A stretch of DNA of 64,000 nt from Neolewinella litorea (GTDB lineage Bacteria; Bacteroidota; Bacteroidia; Chitinophagales; Saprospiraceae). Position numbers and translations under genes: made by a program. The DNA lies in NCBI RefSeq assembly GCF_004803465.1, contig NZ_SRSF01000004.1, positions 248,001 through 312,000 of the forward strand, read 5' to 3'. Below the pieces are notes generated by a model, which was not told the DNA's origin, ran no database searches, and saw only the letters and a program-made list of their open reading frames with translations. Numbering within the stretch: position 1 is the first letter of the stretch; every line of letters starts with the position of its first letter. Shown here piece by piece: positions 31,201-40,799 of this stretch.

Positions 31201-33980
31201 GGGGAGGGTAATTCGTCAATCCACTGCCAAGGTAAGAGGCGGGAAAGGTTGAGGCGGAAGGAAACGCGGTCGAGGAGGTTGCCCCGCTGCTCCAGAAGCC
31301 CCCGGGTGTCGGCGTCGGCCAGCAGGGGGACGAAGAGGCGGAACTGGTCCCGAAACAGGTTTACGGACAGCCCCCCCACCCAGCGGACGGCGTTGGACTG
31401 GGCGCTGCTCAGGGTGGGGCGGTAGCCGTAGGCCCCGGCGTCGAGGAAGACCCCGATCGGGCCGGGGAAGGGCAGGTCGCCGTCTAGGTTCACAGCAGCC
31501 AGGTAGTCGTTGCTGCGGCCGAAGGGGAAGGCCGCAGCCACCGGCGCGCGGAAGCCCCCCTGCCGCTCCCCGAGCTGCTGCTGGTACCAGCCATCCTGAC
31601 TGCGGCCCAGGTAGAGGTCGTCGTAGGCGTAGTCGCTGGCGGCGTTGTCGACGAGCGACAGGCTGATGGAGGGGGCCGTATTGCCCTCGCGCAGGTCGTG
31701 CTGCAGGAAGTAGCCGCCGAAGAAGCGCCAGCGGAGAAATTTGTCTGCCTGGTACTGGTAGCCCCCGGTGAGGGTAGCGTCCAGCCGCAGGTAGTCGGCG
31801 GCGGGGAACTGCTGCGCCCCCCCGTTTCGGTATTCCAGTTGGAGGCCGTATCCGACGGGATTGATCTCCCGCTCAACCCGGACCGCGTACCCCGCGCGCA
31901 GGAAATGGGTGGTGAGCGTCTCGGCCCGGTCCAGCAGCACGCCCCCGTCGCCAAAGTCTGGGCGGCGGCGGTCTAGGCGGATGAGCTGACTGTACAGCCG
32001 GCTGCTGCGCTGACTTCCGGCCGGGTGATCAAGGTAAAAGTCACTGCGCAGCGCCCAGCGGTCGTAGCCGTACAGCCGGTCCACGGCCGGGGGGTCGAAG
32101 TCGCTGAAGCGCTGCACCCCACCGCCCACGACCACCTGCCGCAGCCACTCCGCGGGGCGCACCATCCGGTAGCGGGCACCGGCGAAGCCCGCCAGCTCCT
32201 TGCTCGCGAAGCCGTAGAGCGGGGCCACCAGCCACTCCAGCCGCCGTGGCTCCAGGGTACGATTGTGCAGGGCCAGGCCCGCCAGCACCCCGTCGTTCTC
32301 ATTAAAGCCGAGCAGGGGGGAGACGAACAGCTGCGGCCTGTCCGTGGCGGCGTCGGTGACCAGGGCCACTTTGGGTGGGGCCAGACCGGGGGACCGTGCG
32401 GCGGAGCGGGCCGCCCTGTTGAATTCCCCGGCCGTGGTGGAGGTCATGGCCTCGCGTACGTAGTCGTCTACCCCCAGCGGGGCCAGGGCGGCGTAGAAGT
32501 CGGCCGGACGGGGGTGGCGGAACTTCCAGGCCACGTAGTAGTCGCGGAAGGCCGCGTCCAGGGCTTCCGTGCCCACCCTTTCCTCCACGGCCTGGAGCAC
32601 CAGTTCCGGCTTGCTATAGGCGGAGATCCAGTAATTGAAGGCACTCAGTTGGTCGCTCGGGGTGTCCGGGGCCTGGTCGCGGCCCAGCCGGGCCAGGTAG
32701 TGGTAGGCCAGGGCGTCCGTGTCGACCTCCCGGCCGGGGATGACCTGCTGCCGTCCCCGCCGCTCGGGGTAAAATTGCCGGGTATAGCGGCCCTCGTAGT
32801 AGCTGTTCAGCCCCTCGTCCATCCAGGGGTGGTCGCGTTCGTTGCTGCCCAGGATGCCGTAGAACCAGTTATGGCCGATCTCGTGGGCCAGCACCTCGTC
32901 GAGGCCGTAGGCGGTGTAGCTGCGGCCGATCACGGTGATCATGGGGTACTCCATGCCGGCGCCGGCGCTGAGGGCGCTCTGTACGCCCGTCACCTGGGGG
33001 TAGGGGTAGGGCCCCAGGTGGTCGGAGTAGAAGCGCACGGCTCGCTTGAGGTAGTCGGTGGCGTCTTTCCACAGGGCGGCTTCGGTTTCCGTGAAGAAGG
33101 CCCATACGTCGATCGGGGCGGCGGAGCGCAGGTGCAGGGTATCGTGGAGCACGGCGAAGCGCTTGTCGGCAAACCAGGCGAAGTCGTGGACGCCCTCCGC
33201 GGTGTAGGTCAGGGTCTTTCGCTTCGTGGCGCTGGGGGGGAAGGGCTCGTCGACGTAGCCGGACGGAAGGTCGCGGCGGCCGGCGAGGGCGCGGCGGGTG
33301 CTGTCGGCCCGCGCCAGCAGCCAGGCCCGTTCTTCCCGGTCCTGCAGCACTCCGGTGGCGGCCACCACGTAGTTGGCGGGCAGGTCGAGGGTCACGCGGA
33401 AGCTGCCGAACTCGCTGTAGAATTCCCCCTGGTCGAGGTAGGGCATGGGGTGCCAGCCGTCGCGGTCGTAGACGGCGGGCTTGGGGTACCACTGGGTGAG
33501 CTGGTAGGACTCCCCCACGTGGCCCAGCCGGCTGAAGCTCTCGGAGATCTTCACCCGGAAGGGGGTGGTGATGGCGGCCGTGGCCCCGGGCCGCAGGGGC
33601 TCGTTCAGGTAGAGCACCCCCACGTCGGGATCTGCGGTGTAGGCGAAGCGGGCGGGGCGGCCGTCCACGCGGAAGTCGAGGCTATCCAGGGTGCCGCGGG
33701 TCGCAGGCGGCGCGAAGTGGAAGTCGGTACTGCCGTTGCGCAGTTGCTGGCGGGCGAAGGCGGTATTGTCGCCGCTGAAGGCCCGCGGCCAGAGGTGGAA
33801 GACGATGGAGTCGAGGGAGCGGGGAGCGTGGTTGGTGTAGCCCAGTTGCAGCTCGGCGTGGAGGACGTGGGCGCGGTCGTCGAGGCGGGCGTCGATGGCG
33901 TAGTCGACCGCTTGCTGGAAATAAGGGGAGTCCTGGGCCAGCAAGGGGCCCGCTAGGAGGAGCAGGAGAATTAGGCGCAT
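31197..33980 (-). CDS. M1-family metallopeptidase with C-terminal beta-rich region
   Basis: About 927 residues. Signal peptide (LILLLLLAGPLLAQ), N-terminal beta domain, then gluzincin catalytic core. The zinc motif HEIGHNWFYG has its third ligand Glu in WMDEGLNSYYE, 19 residues later. The exopeptidase signature reads GAGMEYPM in place of GAMEN. The last 350 or so residues are rich in aromatic alternating strands and may be an outer-membrane or surface beta domain. ATG codons at 33986 and 33980 are both possible; the second directly precedes the signal peptide. Downstream of cdd by about 7-13 bases and overlapping the next gene by four. Confidence 0.9.
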   Translation of the reverse strand: MRLILLLLLAGPLLAQDSPYFQQAVDYAIDARLDDRAHVLHAELQLGYTNHAPRSLDSIVFHLWPRAFSGDNTAFARQQLRNGSTDFHFAPPATRGTLDSLDFRVDGRPARFAYTADPDVGVLYLNEPLRPGATAAITTPFRVKISESFSRLGHVGESYQLTQWYPKPAVYDRDGWHPMPYLDQGEFYSEFGSFRVTLDLPANYVVAATGVLQDREERAWLLARADSTRRALAGRRDLPSGYVDEPFPPSATKRKTLTYTAEGVHDFAWFADKRFAVLHDTLHLRSAAPIDVWAFFTETEAALWKDATDYLKRAVRFYSDHLGPYPYPQVTGVQSALSAGAGMEYPMITVIGRSYTAYGLDEVLAHEIGHNWFYGILGSNERDHPWMDEGLNSYYEGRYTRQFYPERRGRQQVIPGREVDTDALAYHYLARLGRDQAPDTPSDQLSAFNYWISAYSKPELVLQAVEERVGTEALDAAFRDYYVAWKFRHPRPADFYAALAPLGVDDYVREAMTSTTAGEFNRAARSAARSPGLAPPKVALVTDAATDRPQLFVSPLLGFNENDGVLAGLALHNRTLEPRRLEWLVAPLYGFASKELAGFAGARYRMVRPAEWLRQVVVGGGVQRFSDFDPPAVDRLYGYDRWALRSDFYLDHPAGSQRSSRLYSQLIRLDRRRPDFGDGGVLLDRAETLTTHFLRAGYAVRVEREINPVGYGLQLEYRNGGAQQFPAADYLRLDATLTGGYQYQADKFLRWRFFGGYFLQHDLREGNTAPSISLSLVDNAASDYAYDDLYLGRSQDGWYQQQLGERQGGFRAPVAAAFPFGRSNDYLAAVNLDGDLPFPGPIGVFLDAGAYGYRPTLSSAQSNAVRWVGGLSVNLFRDQFRLFVPLLADADTRGLLEQRGNLLDRVSFRLNLSRLLPWQWIDELPSP

Positions 33981-33993
33981 GGGCATAATTAGG

Positions 33994-34476
33994 CTACAGG
34001 AGTTCACCGCTGAATCCGAAGGGCAGCAGGGTGGTGGCCCGCTCGAAGACGTAGACCGGTCCACCCTCCCCGCGCAGGATGAGCCGCAGGCTGTGGCCGA
34101 AGCGGCTTTCGTGTTCGCTCAGGATCTGGCGGCAGGAGCCACAGGGGCTGGCCGGGGTGTCGAGTACGCGGCCCGGGGCCTGGACGGTAATGGCCATGGC
34201 CACCACCGGCATACCGGGCCGCAGGCTGGCCGCGGCGGCCATGGCGTTGGGCTCGGCGCAGATGCACATGGGGTAGGCGGCGTTCTCGATGTTGCCGCCG
34301 GTCACCACGGTGCCGTCCTCCAGCCGGGCCGCGGCGGCTACCCGGAAGTTGGAGTAGGGGGCATAGCTGGCCGGCAGGGCGCGGGTGGCGGCGACCAGCA
34401 GCTCGCGGTCGGCGGCGGGCAGTTCCGCGGGGTCCGGAAATTCGGTGTAGGAAACGGTAAGTTGCTTCTGGGTCAT
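33994..34476 (-). CDS. cdd: Cytidine deaminase
   Basis: 160 residues, small tetrameric-type length. Deaminates (deoxy)cytidine in pyrimidine salvage. Zinc site: Cys and catalytic Glu in MCICAEPNAMAA, and the Cys pair in PASPCGSCRQIL. Substrate-side motifs YAPYSNFRVAAAA and GGNIENAAYP are intact, as is the C-terminal LLPFGFSGELL. The usual CAERxA here reads CAEPNA. First gene of the operon with the M1 peptidase and a membrane protein. Confidence 0.94.
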   Translation of the reverse strand: MTQKQLTVSYTEFPDPAELPAADRELLVAATRALPASYAPYSNFRVAAAARLEDGTVVTGGNIENAAYPMCICAEPNAMAAAASLRPGMPVVAMAITVQAPGRVLDTPASPCGSCRQILSEHESRFGHSLRLILRGEGGPVYVFERATTLLPFGFSGELL

Positions 34477-34517
34477 GACGGTCTGGCAGGGCGGGCTAAG
34501 CTACGCAACGCGGGGCG

Positions 34518-34830
34518 TACCGGACCTTGAAGTGTTGACTGATGTGGCCGCACGACCTTCGAGGATCCCCCTCACCGCGCAACACCGGAAAAAACCACAG
34601 AGGCACGGAGGTTCACAGAGGGGGTTATCGGGCCCGTGGCCCGGCGTAGCATTCAGCGCCAGCCTGTGCATTTACACGTGGTGTGGAAGTGTCTGGAGAC
34701 AATTTACAAATTAACGTGTCCACCCTACCGGACCTCGAAGTGTCGCCCGGCGCAGCCGCACGACCTTCGAGGCCTCCTCTCACTGCGCGCCACCGGAAAA
34801 ACCACCGAGGCACGGAGATGCACTGAGTGG
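34518..34830. repeat. Two diverged direct repeats of about 104 bases
   Basis: Copy A at 34518-34620 and copy B at 34726-34830 share TACCGGACCT, GCCGCACGACCTTCGAGG, CACCGGAAAAA and GAGGCACGGAG with similar spacing. About 105 unrelated bases lie between them. Possibly ends of a decayed element. Confidence 0.75.
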
Positions 34831-34893
34831 TTTGCCCCCCCTATTAATCGGACTTTCGTACAGTTCGGGTTGAATAATCCAGTTTACCGCTAA

Positions 34894-35085
34894 TACCTTT
34901 CCAACAGTGGCATTGAACCGGGCAGCAGCGAATACACACGGGAAGAGCTGATTGCGGAAATGGGGGCTTCCTTCCTCTTTGCCCATACCGGTATCGATCT
35001 AGAGTCTGTCACTGAAAACAGCGTCGCCTATCTGGCCGGCTGGCTGAAGCACTTGCAGGACGATAACAAGCGGGTGTATTGCCCC
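34894..35085 (+). pseudogene. Remnant of an ArdC-like antirestriction/zincin protein
   Basis: A frame of about 60 codons following a stop at 34891-34893. It reads SGIEPGSSEYTREELIAEMG, then SFLFAHTGI, then ENSVAYLAGWLKHLQDDNKR. From memory this matches the C-terminal MPTase-PolyVal (zincin-like) domain of ArdC/DUF1738 antirestriction proteins carried by plasmids and conjugative elements. The HExxH region and the N-terminal ssDNA-binding domain are absent and similarity stops abruptly at about 35075. So this is a fragment, not a gene. Confidence 0.65.
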
Positions 35086-35086
35086 C

Positions 35087-37456
35087 CTACCGCAGCTGCA
35101 CATCCTCCGCCGCATGAACGAACAGCACGTTGCCGATCTCGTCGTAGCCGGCGAAAAGGTCCTCTTTCATCCGCTTGAGGGCCTCATCGCGGAAGCCGAG
35201 GATCACCAGGTCGGCCTCGCCGGATTTACTGGCGATGACGCTGCGGCTGTCGGTGTTGTCGAGGCGGCAGAGTACCTCGATGTTGTTGCGGCTGATGGGC
35301 AGTTTGCCGGTTTCGATCAGGTCGTAGAGGCGCTGCTGCTCGGCGGCGAGCTTCGATTCCTCGAAAACGGCGAAAAGCTTGATCTCGGCGTTCTTCCAGT
35401 CGCTGTGGCCGGTCATTACGTAGGCCAGCAGGATCATCAGGTTGCTGCTCTCCAGGTGGGCGCGAGTGATCCAGATGTGGATGGTGCGTTTAAGCCCGAA
35501 GCCGCGCTCGGACAGTCCCAGGATGCCGATGTTGAAGTCGACCGACTTGATGAGCTTGAAGTTGTCGATGATGTCGTCCAGCCCCTCGCCGCCGCGCTTG
35601 GAGTACTCCAGCAGCAGCAGGTTGTTCTCCGTACCGGCGATGCCGGGGAACTGGATGATCTGTGCGATGGCTGAGGTGTAGGAGGGCGACACGATGGTGT
35701 CCACGTAGATGCGGCTATCGGTGGCCTCGGCCATGCGGATGATGCGCTGCTTGGTCACCGCGGCGGCCTCGGAGGTCTCGTGGCTCAGGTAGCCGTTGAT
35801 GTAGTGGAGGTAGGTGCCGAAGCCGTACTTCTGCGACAGCCACCGCAGCAGGTCGAAGGCCCCCAGGCGGGTGAAGGTGGCGTCGCTGACGGCGATCACG
35901 CTGGGGCGCCAGCTCTTCTTCTCCTCCTTCTCGGCCTTCTGCAGGAAGATCTGGATGCGGCGGCTGATCTGGAAGATCACCCCCTGGAAGATGAGGGCCA
36001 GACTGCGCTTATCCGGATTGCTGTAGGAAATGTAGAGGTAGAGCAGCCCGATGAGCACCACGGCCGCGGCGGCATAAGTGGAGTTCATGAAGAACATCAG
36101 CCCGAAGCAGGCAATCGCCCCGAAGAGGGAGACGTACCATTTTGAGCGGAACGTGGGCCGGTAGCTGGGGTCGGCGGCGAAGTGGTTGAGGAAGCTGATG
36201 AGGCAGAGCGACCCGTAGGTCACCATGAAGAACATGGAGATGATCTCCGCCACACTGTCGAGCGCCCCGAGCAGGATGAAGAAGCCGGCCAGGACGACCG
36301 TGATCAGACTGGCATTGTAGGGTTCGTTGCGCTTGCCCTTCCCGCGGGCCAGGAAGTGATTGATGCTGGCCGTGGGAAAGATGTTGTCGGCGGCGATGGC
36401 CTGCAGGGTTCGGGGGGCCACCAGGATGGAGCCGAGGGCGGAGGAGATGGTGGCCGCGGCCAGTCCCAGGGGGATGATCCACCAGCCCTGCCAGGCGATG
36501 TCGGCCATGATCAGGTTGCTGGTATCGGCCAGGGCCTCTGGGGGGGCGCTGTCGGCCAGCTTCCAGGCCATGAAGAGGTACACGATCATGCCCCCGATGG
36601 TAGCCGCCAGGGTGCCACGGGGGATAGAGCGGCCGGGGTCGCGCAGGTCGCCGCTCAGTCCCACCCCGGCCGTCATGCCGGTGAAGGCGGGAAAGATGAT
36701 GGCGAAAACGGTAAAGAAGCTCAACTCGGGGATCACCGGGGCGGCGGGCGCGGGTGCCGGGGGCGGGGCGGCCCGCATTACTTCCTCCCCACCTGGGTAG
36801 AAGGCCTCTTCCAGGGTTACACCCGGATCACGCAGCGGGGTACTGATCTCGGGAGTGGTGGCTTCGTTGCCGTAGCTGGCAAAGAACTCTACGGGATGGG
36901 TGCGGGCGTAGTCGGTGGTGCCCACGAAAAAGGCCAGCAGCGCCAGGGCCAGGGTGGCCACTACGAAGTAGAGGACCTTGACCCCGAGGTCGGCTCCCTT
37001 GGTCAATATGAGCAGCGTGAGCAGCAGCAGGGCGGGAATGCCGATGGTCTGGGGGTAGGAAAGGAGTTGCTCCATCCACGGCAGCAGCCGGTAGGTTTCC
37101 CGCACCCACTCCAGCAGCGGCTTGAAGGCCTCGGTGAAGGCCATGATGTAGAAAGCCACCGAAATGGCCTGCGAGAAGTACAGCGCGATCCCAATGGTGG
37201 ATCCGATGACGAGGCCGAAAGAGCGGGAGATGATGTAGTACTCCCCGCCGCCTTCCACCTTCTGGTTGGTGGCAATCTCGGCGATGGCCATGGCCGTGGG
37301 GATCGTCACCGCGTGCCCGATCAGGATGATCCCGATCGTTCCGGCCAGCCCCACCATGCCCACCGCGAAACCGAAGCGGAGGAACATGATGGCCCCAAGG
37401 ATGGTCGAAATGGCCGTAAAGAATACGGGGGCGGTGCCGAATTTCTGCTTGTTCAT
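35087..37456 (-). CDS. SLC12-type cation-chloride/amino-acid permease family transporter
   Basis: 789 residues. An APC-fold core of about 12 membrane helices starts FGTAPVFFTAISTILGAIMF and includes the unwound helix-1 motif (STILGAIMFLRFG) and GEYYIISRSFG. A Pro/Ala-rich loop lies near residue 235. The C-terminal soluble domain (about 530-789) resembles the SLC12 regulatory tail: WRPSVIAVSDATFTRLGAFD, FGLKRTIHIWITRAHLESSN. Eukaryotic relatives carry Na, K and Cl; the bacterial substrate is unproven. Co-transcribed with the DUF2723 gene, from which it is separated by four bases. Confidence 0.85.
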   Translation of the reverse strand: MNKQKFGTAPVFFTAISTILGAIMFLRFGFAVGMVGLAGTIGIILIGHAVTIPTAMAIAEIATNQKVEGGGEYYIISRSFGLVIGSTIGIALYFSQAISVAFYIMAFTEAFKPLLEWVRETYRLLPWMEQLLSYPQTIGIPALLLLTLLILTKGADLGVKVLYFVVATLALALLAFFVGTTDYARTHPVEFFASYGNEATTPEISTPLRDPGVTLEEAFYPGGEEVMRAAPPPAPAPAAPVIPELSFFTVFAIIFPAFTGMTAGVGLSGDLRDPGRSIPRGTLAATIGGMIVYLFMAWKLADSAPPEALADTSNLIMADIAWQGWWIIPLGLAAATISSALGSILVAPRTLQAIAADNIFPTASINHFLARGKGKRNEPYNASLITVVLAGFFILLGALDSVAEIISMFFMVTYGSLCLISFLNHFAADPSYRPTFRSKWYVSLFGAIACFGLMFFMNSTYAAAAVVLIGLLYLYISYSNPDKRSLALIFQGVIFQISRRIQIFLQKAEKEEKKSWRPSVIAVSDATFTRLGAFDLLRWLSQKYGFGTYLHYINGYLSHETSEAAAVTKQRIIRMAEATDSRIYVDTIVSPSYTSAIAQIIQFPGIAGTENNLLLLEYSKRGGEGLDDIIDNFKLIKSVDFNIGILGLSERGFGLKRTIHIWITRAHLESSNLMILLAYVMTGHSDWKNAEIKLFAVFEESKLAAEQQRLYDLIETGKLPISRNNIEVLCRLDNTDSRSVIASKSGEADLVILGFRDEALKRMKEDLFAGYDEIGNVLFVHAAEDVQLR

Positions 37457-37460
37457 GGAT

Positions 37461-40400
37461 TTATCCCGGGGTGGCCCCTTCGATCAGGTAGAGGTAATCG
37501 GAGAGGATGTCTTCCACCTGCTGCCGCAGTTCGGCGTCGTCCTGGTTCCTCAACTGGAGGAGGAGTTGCTGGGCGATGTACTGTCCGCGGCGGTTTTCGT
37601 AGTCGTAGCTGTTCACGAGGGTCTGCTCGTCCAGGCTGGCGAAGAAGTCCAGGCGGTCGGCGGTATTCTCGGCGAGTTGCAGGACGACGTCGCGCGCCCG
37701 GCCGATGTTGCCGGTCTGGAAGTAGGGGGCCAGCATCGTGAAGGCCTCGAAGTAGAACGGGAAGTTCATGTTCGGGAACACCTCGAAGTACTTGTCGCCG
37801 ACCTCCAGGGCTCGCTCGACGTCGCCGCGCCGCACCAGCTCGTTCATGGTGCGCAGCATCACGAGTTGCATCGACTGAATGGCCGGGGAATAGCTGGTGT
37901 TGACGTGGGTATTGACCTGGTCGAAATTGCCCCACAACCACTCGTTCATGATGAGGTTGTAGTTCTTGTCCACGTCGATGCCTCCCAGTGCGGTGTTGCC
38001 CTGAGCCTGCACGGCCTGTTGTTCGGTGGGCGTACGGGTGGCGGTGAGCTGCAGCGCCAGGCCTTCCAGTTGCATGTAGTCCTGCAGGCCGAGGAACTTG
38101 GAGGGCTGGGAAGTTACCGCGAAGTAGATCGGGCGTTTGTAGAAGTTCGAATTGATGAGGTCCAGGATGGCGATCTCGTCCTTCTGGATCGACCGCTGGT
38201 CGATCTGCAGCGGGATATTCTGCACTACGGGCTGGCCGGCGGGGGTGAGCCAGGGGGCCTGGGCGAGGCGACCCGGATCCACACGGATGCTCACGTTGCA
38301 GGTAGAGTAGGTGGTCTCGATGATGCGCCCGCCCTGGGTGGCCAGGTTCTTATCGGTGGCCAGCTCGTTCATGAACTCCTCCAGGCTCACCTGGGGGCCC
38401 TGGTCGCAGGGGGCGTCCGGGTTGCGGGGATTGTAGTACTGGACCTGGTTGCGCAGCCGGCCGCGGAGCTGGTCCTCGGTGAGCTGCAGGTCGATGGCCG
38501 GGGAGTCGTTCATCTGGTACCGGAGCAGGTCGATGTACCAGTCTACGGCGATGAGGCTCAGGTTGACCACGCGCACGTCGGTGCGGATGCCCTCCACCTC
38601 CTGGGCGTACCAGAGCGGATAGGTATCGTTGTCGCCGTAGGTGAAGATGATCGCGTTCTGGTCCACCGACTCCAGGAAGTTGTGGGCGTAGTCACGGGCG
38701 GCCGTATGCTGGGAACGGTTGTGGTCGTCCCAGTTCTGCGACACCATGACGATCGGCGCCACCAGTACCAGGGCCGAGGCACCGATGGCGGCACCCATGC
38801 CGCGGGCGCGGATCTTCTGCTTCATGAACTCGTAGATGGCCGGCACGGCCATGCCCATCCACATACAGAAGACGAAGAAGGAACCCACGAGCACGTAATC
38901 ACGCTCCCGCGGTTCGTTGGGCGGCTGGTTGGTGTAGATTACGATGCCGATACCGGTGATGACGAAGAGGGTCAGCAGGGCCAGAAACTCTTCTCCGCGC
39001 TTGCCGGAGTGCCAGAACAGACCGATGAGCCCGAACAGGAAGGGCAACAGGAAGTAGGTGTTCCGGGCGGGGTCGTTGCGGTAATCGTCGGGCAGTTCGT
39101 CAAGGTTGCCGAGGCGCAGCTCGTCCAGAAACTTGATGCCCGTGATCCAGTTGCCGCTGCTCTTGTCCCAGGAGAAGTAGCCCTGGTCGCCGTTTTGCCG
39201 GCCGGAGAAGTTCCACATGAAGTAGCGCCAGTACATCCAGCCCAACTGGTAGTTGACCATGAACTTCAGGTTGTCGGCCATCGAGGGCCGGCCGTAGGGC
39301 AGCGGCTGGGAGGGGTCCAGCCCGATCCACCGTTTGTAGAGTCCGGGGCGCCCCTGGGTGCCGTCGGCCATACGGGGGAACAGCATCTGCTTGTCTTCCT
39401 CGTACTGCGGCGTGATCTTGTAGTTGGTGTATTCGTAGCGTCCGTTGACCAGGCCGTAACGGTCCTCGACGTCGGTAGCGATAACCTGGGCGTCGAAATG
39501 GGGGCCGAAAATCAGGCTGCGCTCCCCGTACTGCTCGCGGTTGAGGTAGGGCAGCAGGCTGGTGACGTTGTCCGGATTGTTCATGTTGACCGGCGTCTTG
39601 GCCTCCGCCCGGATGACCACCACGGCGATGACGCTATAGGCGATCAGGATGGTGGCGATGCCCATGGCCGCGAGCTGGACGCCCTGGTCGTGCTTACGGT
39701 GGGCGTAGCGGAAGGCGAGGTAAAGCAGGCCGCCGTAGGCCAGCAGGGTAGGGACGATGCCGATGTGTACCGGCAGGCCGCTGTTGACCATGCCGATCTC
39801 GAACCACTGCCAGACGGAAGGAACGCCGATGATGACCAGCGTCTGGATGATGCCGATCATGAGGACGCCGCAGCCGGCGGCTACGATGAACTGGGCCCAG
39901 TGCGGCAGCTTACGGCTTCCTAGAAAATACGTTGCACCCGCGACCGCGCCAATGCCCAGCAGTTTGCCGGTAAAGGAAGCCGCCGTCAGGAGCAGGCTCG
40001 CCGCGAACAGGTAGCCCACGATCTTGCCCACCCGGGTAAGGAAGAGCTGTCCCCGCTCGCGCAGGTAGAACAGCACAGTGATGAAGGGCAGTACCAGGAT
40101 GCTCAGCAGGTGAACGCCGCTCGACAGGCCGATACAGAAGATGCTGAAGATGAGCCAGCGGTAGGCGATGTAGTCGCGGTTGGCCGGCGTAGTGTAATAG
40201 CGCATGGCCGCCCAGACGGTCATACACGTGAAGAAAAAGGACATGGCGTAGACCTCCCCTTCGACGGCCGAGAACCACACCGAGGTGGTGAAGGCGGCGG
40301 CCAGTCCGGCCACCAGTCCGCCTCCCGCCACGGCAATGACCTGTCCGCCGCCCACTTCCGCGCGTTCGTCGCGACCGGTGAGCGACAACAGGCTCAGGCG

Positions 40401-40706
40401 CATCGTCGACCAGGCTACGAAGGTTGCCCCGAAGGCCGTACAGATGGCCGACATGCCGTTCACGAAGGCGGCGATGAGGGAGGGATCGTCGGAAAGGATG
40501 CTGCCCAGGCTGGCGAACAGGCGGCCGATGAGCAGAAAGAGGGGCGCTCCGGGGGGGTGGACCACCTCCAGCTTGTAGGCACCAAGAATGAACTCCCCCA
40601 CGTCCCAAAGACTGCCCGTACGCTCTACGCTGAGCAGCAGGACGGTCGCCGTAATGATGAAAACGATCCAGCCGGTCAGCTGGTGGAGGCGGTGAAGTTT
40701 ACCCAT
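37461..40706 (-). CDS. DUF2723 (TMEM260-like, GT-C type) membrane protein
   Basis: 1081 residues. The N-terminal DUF2723 domain has the GT-C-like signature RTGSLWDVGEFILGAYKLEV followed by VVHPPGAPLFLLIGRLFA. About 12 membrane helices run to roughly residue 650 (ITATVLLLSVERTG, LSILVLPFITVLFYL, LVLVAPIVMV). A soluble C-terminal third carries ATP-independent alpha-rich sequence ending in YLIEGATPG. The eukaryotic relative TMEM260 is an O-mannosyltransferase, so sugar transfer to exported proteins is a reasonable inference. Upstream gene of a pair with the SLC12-type transporter. Confidence 0.88.
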   Translation of the reverse strand: MGKLHRLHQLTGWIVFIITATVLLLSVERTGSLWDVGEFILGAYKLEVVHPPGAPLFLLIGRLFASLGSILSDDPSLIAAFVNGMSAICTAFGATFVAWSTMRLSLLSLTGRDERAEVGGGQVIAVAGGGLVAGLAAAFTTSVWFSAVEGEVYAMSFFFTCMTVWAAMRYYTTPANRDYIAYRWLIFSIFCIGLSSGVHLLSILVLPFITVLFYLRERGQLFLTRVGKIVGYLFAASLLLTAASFTGKLLGIGAVAGATYFLGSRKLPHWAQFIVAAGCGVLMIGIIQTLVIIGVPSVWQWFEIGMVNSGLPVHIGIVPTLLAYGGLLYLAFRYAHRKHDQGVQLAAMGIATILIAYSVIAVVVIRAEAKTPVNMNNPDNVTSLLPYLNREQYGERSLIFGPHFDAQVIATDVEDRYGLVNGRYEYTNYKITPQYEEDKQMLFPRMADGTQGRPGLYKRWIGLDPSQPLPYGRPSMADNLKFMVNYQLGWMYWRYFMWNFSGRQNGDQGYFSWDKSSGNWITGIKFLDELRLGNLDELPDDYRNDPARNTYFLLPFLFGLIGLFWHSGKRGEEFLALLTLFVITGIGIVIYTNQPPNEPRERDYVLVGSFFVFCMWMGMAVPAIYEFMKQKIRARGMGAAIGASALVLVAPIVMVSQNWDDHNRSQHTAARDYAHNFLESVDQNAIIFTYGDNDTYPLWYAQEVEGIRTDVRVVNLSLIAVDWYIDLLRYQMNDSPAIDLQLTEDQLRGRLRNQVQYYNPRNPDAPCDQGPQVSLEEFMNELATDKNLATQGGRIIETTYSTCNVSIRVDPGRLAQAPWLTPAGQPVVQNIPLQIDQRSIQKDEIAILDLINSNFYKRPIYFAVTSQPSKFLGLQDYMQLEGLALQLTATRTPTEQQAVQAQGNTALGGIDVDKNYNLIMNEWLWGNFDQVNTHVNTSYSPAIQSMQLVMLRTMNELVRRGDVERALEVGDKYFEVFPNMNFPFYFEAFTMLAPYFQTGNIGRARDVVLQLAENTADRLDFFASLDEQTLVNSYDYENRRGQYIAQQLLLQLRNQDDAELRQQVEDILSDYLYLIEGATPG

Positions 40707-40735
40707 AACGCAAAGCTTGGAAAGTCGAAACGCCG

Positions 40736-40743
40736 CAAAGCTA
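40736..40743 (-). promoter_or_regulatory. -7 box (TAGCTTTG) of the DUF2723 operon
   Basis: Exact TAnnTTTG match on the minus strand, 30 bases before the DUF2723 ATG at 40706. The -33 box is not clear. Confidence 0.5.
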
Positions 40744-40799
40744 AGAATTATTAAGGCGCAGTAAGGGCCCGTCGCTCGACCGACCTGGGGCGGGGTAGC

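Larger units (their letters stand above)
34477..35086. other. Gene-free scar with repeats and a gene remnant
   Basis: 610 bases without an intact gene. They hold two diverged direct repeats (34518-34620 and 34726-34830) and a fragment of an ArdC-type protein (about 34894-35085), all described separately. The layout suggests an old insertion now decayed. Confidence 0.65.

Noticed and set aside
34960-35178. A 72-codon plus-strand gene
   Set aside because: Only the first half resembles ArdC-type proteins. The rest is antisense of the transporter gene, so it is treated as a remnant.
37266-39923. An 885-codon plus-strand frame
   Set aside because: It is the antisense of the DUF2723 gene, whose membrane helices and family motifs are clear.
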